A stretch of DNA of 64,000 bases, from the NCBI RefSeq assembly GCF_030372765.1, contig NZ_JAUCMW010000007.1:62001-126000 (forward strand). The letters run 5' to 3'. This DNA is from Labilibaculum sp. K2S (GTDB lineage: Bacteria > Bacteroidota > Bacteroidia > Bacteroidales > Marinifilaceae). The translations under genes were made by a program, and so were the position numbers. Below, piece by piece: positions 62,732 to 64,000 of this stretch. Below the pieces are notes generated by a model. The model did no database searches, was not told the DNA's origin, and saw only the letters and a list, made by a program, of their open reading frames with translations. The number at the start of each line of letters is the position of its first letter. Position 1 is the stretch's first letter.

Positions 62732-63601
62732 TTAGTGTCCTCTTCGTTTGAATAAGGCAATTAATGATCTCACATAATCCTGATCGGTTCGAATATTTGC
62801 CACATCTACACCTGACTTTTTGAATGTTTCGGTAAGCTGATTGTCTTTATCACTCCACCATTTGGCGTAGTTTTTTCTTACCTTTTTATTCGAAGTGTCT
62901 ATCCAACTGTATTCGCCTGTTTCCGCATCCTTAATTTTAATCAAACCAATTGAAGGAATTTCCTGTTCGCGTTTATCGAATATTTTAAGAGCAACAAGAT
63001 CATGCTTTTTGTTGGCAATCGTCAATGCATTTTCAAAACCATCATCAATAAAATCTGATATCACGAAAGTGGTGCAACGTTTTTTAATAACCTGTGTAAG
63101 GTAACGTAAAGCATTGCCAATATCAGTATTCCGATGTTCCGGTTTAAAATTAATTAGTTCACGAATAATTTGCAGAATATGTGATTTCCCCTTTTTAGGA
63201 GGAATAAACTTTTCAATTTTATCAGAAAAGAAGATCACCCCAATTTTATCGTTGTTTTGAATGGCTGAAAAGGCCAGTACGGCGGCAATCTCCGTAATCT
63301 GATTTTTCTTTAGTTTAGAGATGGTTCCAAATTCACGGGAACCACTCACATCAATCAGCAGCATTACGGTCAACTCACGTTCTTCTTCGAAAAGTTTTAC
63401 GTAAGGTTGATTGTAGCGGGCGGTAACATTCCAGTCAATATTTCTGATGTCATCACCATATTGGTATTCCCGAACTTCGCTGAAGGTCATACCACGTCCT
63501 TTGAACGCAGAATGATATTCCCCGGCAAAAATATTTCGGGAAAGACCTCTGGTTTTGATCTCTATTTGCCTGACACGTTTTAATAATTCACTAGTCTCCA
63601 T
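62732..63601 (-). CDS. DUF58 protein of the Bat operon
   Basis: A 289-residue soluble DUF58 protein. The family core EYHSAFKGRGMTFSEVREYQYGDDIRNIDWNVTARY is at residues 28-63, and the VWA fold follows with MIDAS LLIDVSGSREFG. Unlike the DUF58 protein at 9722-11053 it has no membrane helix and keeps a canonical DxSxS MIDAS motif. It should work with the MoxR ATPase encoded just upstream (98 nt). It is followed by the BatX-like gene after 19 nt. Confidence 0.9.
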   Translation of the reverse strand: METSELLKRVRQIEIKTRGLSRNIFAGEYHSAFKGRGMTFSEVREYQYGDDIRNIDWNVTARYNQPYVKLFEEERELTVMLLIDVSGSREFGTISKLKKNQITEIAAVLAFSAIQNNDKIGVIFFSDKIEKFIPPKKGKSHILQIIRELINFKPEHRNTDIGNALRYLTQVIKKRCTTFVISDFIDDGFENALTIANKKHDLVALKIFDKREQEIPSIGLIKIKDAETGEYSWIDTSNKKVRKNYAKWWSDKDNQLTETFKKSGVDVANIRTDQDYVRSLIALFKRRGH

Positions 63602-63651
63602 AGCTAATTACGAATTGATAATTACGAATTAATAATTAAATCGCTGTAATC

Positions 63652-63687
63652 ATGAATTACAAATTAAGAACCTAATTTGTAATTCAT
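63652..63687. repeat. 15-bp inverted repeat between MoxR and DUF58 genes
   Basis: Arms 63652-63666 and 63673-63687 (ATGAATTACAAATTA and its complement) pair perfectly with a 6-nt loop. The flanks carry further AATTACGAATT and AATTCATAATT repeats. No T-run follows, so it is more likely an intergenic repeat or mRNA stability element than a terminator. Confidence 0.65.
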
Positions 63688-63699
63688 AATTCATAATTG

Positions 63700-64000
63700 T
63701 TACGGTACTTCAACTGTATTCAGGATTTCACTAATAATGTTCTCACTAGTGATATTGTTTGCTTCAGCTTCGTAAGTCAGTCCAATTCTGTGACGCAGTA
63801 CGTCATGACAAACGGCACGGATATCTTCAGGAATTACATAACCTCTTCGTTTAATAAAAGCAAAAGCTTTGGCTGCTGATGCCAAACTAATGCTGGCACG
63901 GGGCGATCCGCCAAATGCGATCATATCCTTGAATTGCTCCAATCCGTAATCGGCAGGGAAACGGGTTGCAAAAATGATGTCGACAATATATTTTTCAATC
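63700..64000 (-). CDS. MoxR family AAA+ ATPase of the Bat operon (partial)
   Basis: The C-terminal 99 residues of a MoxR ATPase run off the right edge. Visible are VDIIFATRFPADYGLEQF, the lid motif GGSPRASISLASAAKAFAF (as in the MoxR at 11103-12083), RRGYVIPEDIRAVCHDVLRHRIGLTYEAEA and the end. The Walker motifs lie outside the window. This gene should be the first known gene of the Bat operon, directly followed by its DUF58 partner. Confidence 0.93.
   Translation of the reverse strand, partial: IEKYIVDIIFATRFPADYGLEQFKDMIAFGGSPRASISLASAAKAFAFIKRRGYVIPEDIRAVCHDVLRHRIGLTYEAEANNITSENIISEILNTVEVP

Noticed and set aside
63602..63699. Terminator between the MoxR and DUF58 genes
   Set aside because: The inverted repeat has no T-run and lies inside an operon, so it is listed only as a repeat.

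Overview
The window reads as chromosome of a low-GC (roughly mid-30s %) Bacteroidota, most likely of the Bacteroidales/Marinilabiliales kind (a Marinifilum/Labilibaculum-like marine anaerobe would fit). This rests on gene families rather than on a database match: a complete Bat (aerotolerance) operon, an ECF sigma/FecR pair with an STN-domain outer membrane protein, a FIST-type histidine kinase, eukaryotic-type aconitase and citrate synthase, and Bacteroidota-type promoters (TTTG, about 19 nt, TAnnTTTG). I see no tRNA, rRNA, CRISPR array, integrase, transposase or phage gene. Coding density is high and most of the window is ordinary housekeeping.

Layout. 1-9.7 kb: end of a two-CW protein, YibE/F, alkaline phosphatase, long-chain acyl-CoA synthetase, a SufS-like PLP enzyme, a PP2A-like phosphatase, a HAD hydrolase and a cyclophilin. 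9.7-16.9 kb: a first MoxR module on the minus strand (SpoIIM, integral membrane protein, DUF4129, DUF4350, MoxR, DUF58) with a divergent RDD gene. 17-23 kb: two lipoproteins and a cell-surface signalling set (ECF sigma, FecR, STN-beta-barrel, DNRLRE lipoprotein). 23-33 kb: a decayed kinase fragment, a FIST histidine kinase, a HipBA toxin-antitoxin pair, an esterase coupled to MepB, a U32 protein and a Cache histidine kinase. 33-43.4 kb: pseudouridine synthase, a GC-rich tandem repeat, an LpxH-like phosphatase with a glycosyltransferase, thioesterase, RF3, a YfcE-like phosphodiesterase, then aconitase and citrate synthase. 43.8-55.9 kb: a large unrecognised Cys-rich protein, Ogt, TcdA, TatD, a probable structured RNA, an AlbA_2 protein with a second U32 protein, an Old Yellow Enzyme, two adjacent Cys/Met-type PLP enzymes and a frameshifted aldose epimerase. 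56-64 kb: a second MoxR module, the Bat operon (MoxR, DUF58, BatX-like, BatA, B, C, D, E), running off the right edge.

The most unusual signal is non-coding. Four genes of unrelated function (spoIIM-like, batE, a Cache histidine kinase and a U32 protein) share a leader: a palindrome ATGAAACRTTCAT, then a variable hairpin, then in three copies a conserved box placed 53-54 nt before the start codon. A decayed copy may precede batD. It looks like a repeated, orientation-fixed 5' regulatory element, DNA or RNA, that joins the two MoxR modules to a sensor kinase. Other non-coding candidates are a roughly 130-nt GC-rich RNA with a UUCG-capped hairpin and U-tail (48085-48213), and a 41-bp tandem repeat whose variants mostly keep G-U pairing on one strand (34145-34308).

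Many start codons were moved from far-upstream TTG or ATG codons to internal ATG or GTG codons where the upstream start sat in a terminator, a promoter or a neighbouring gene.
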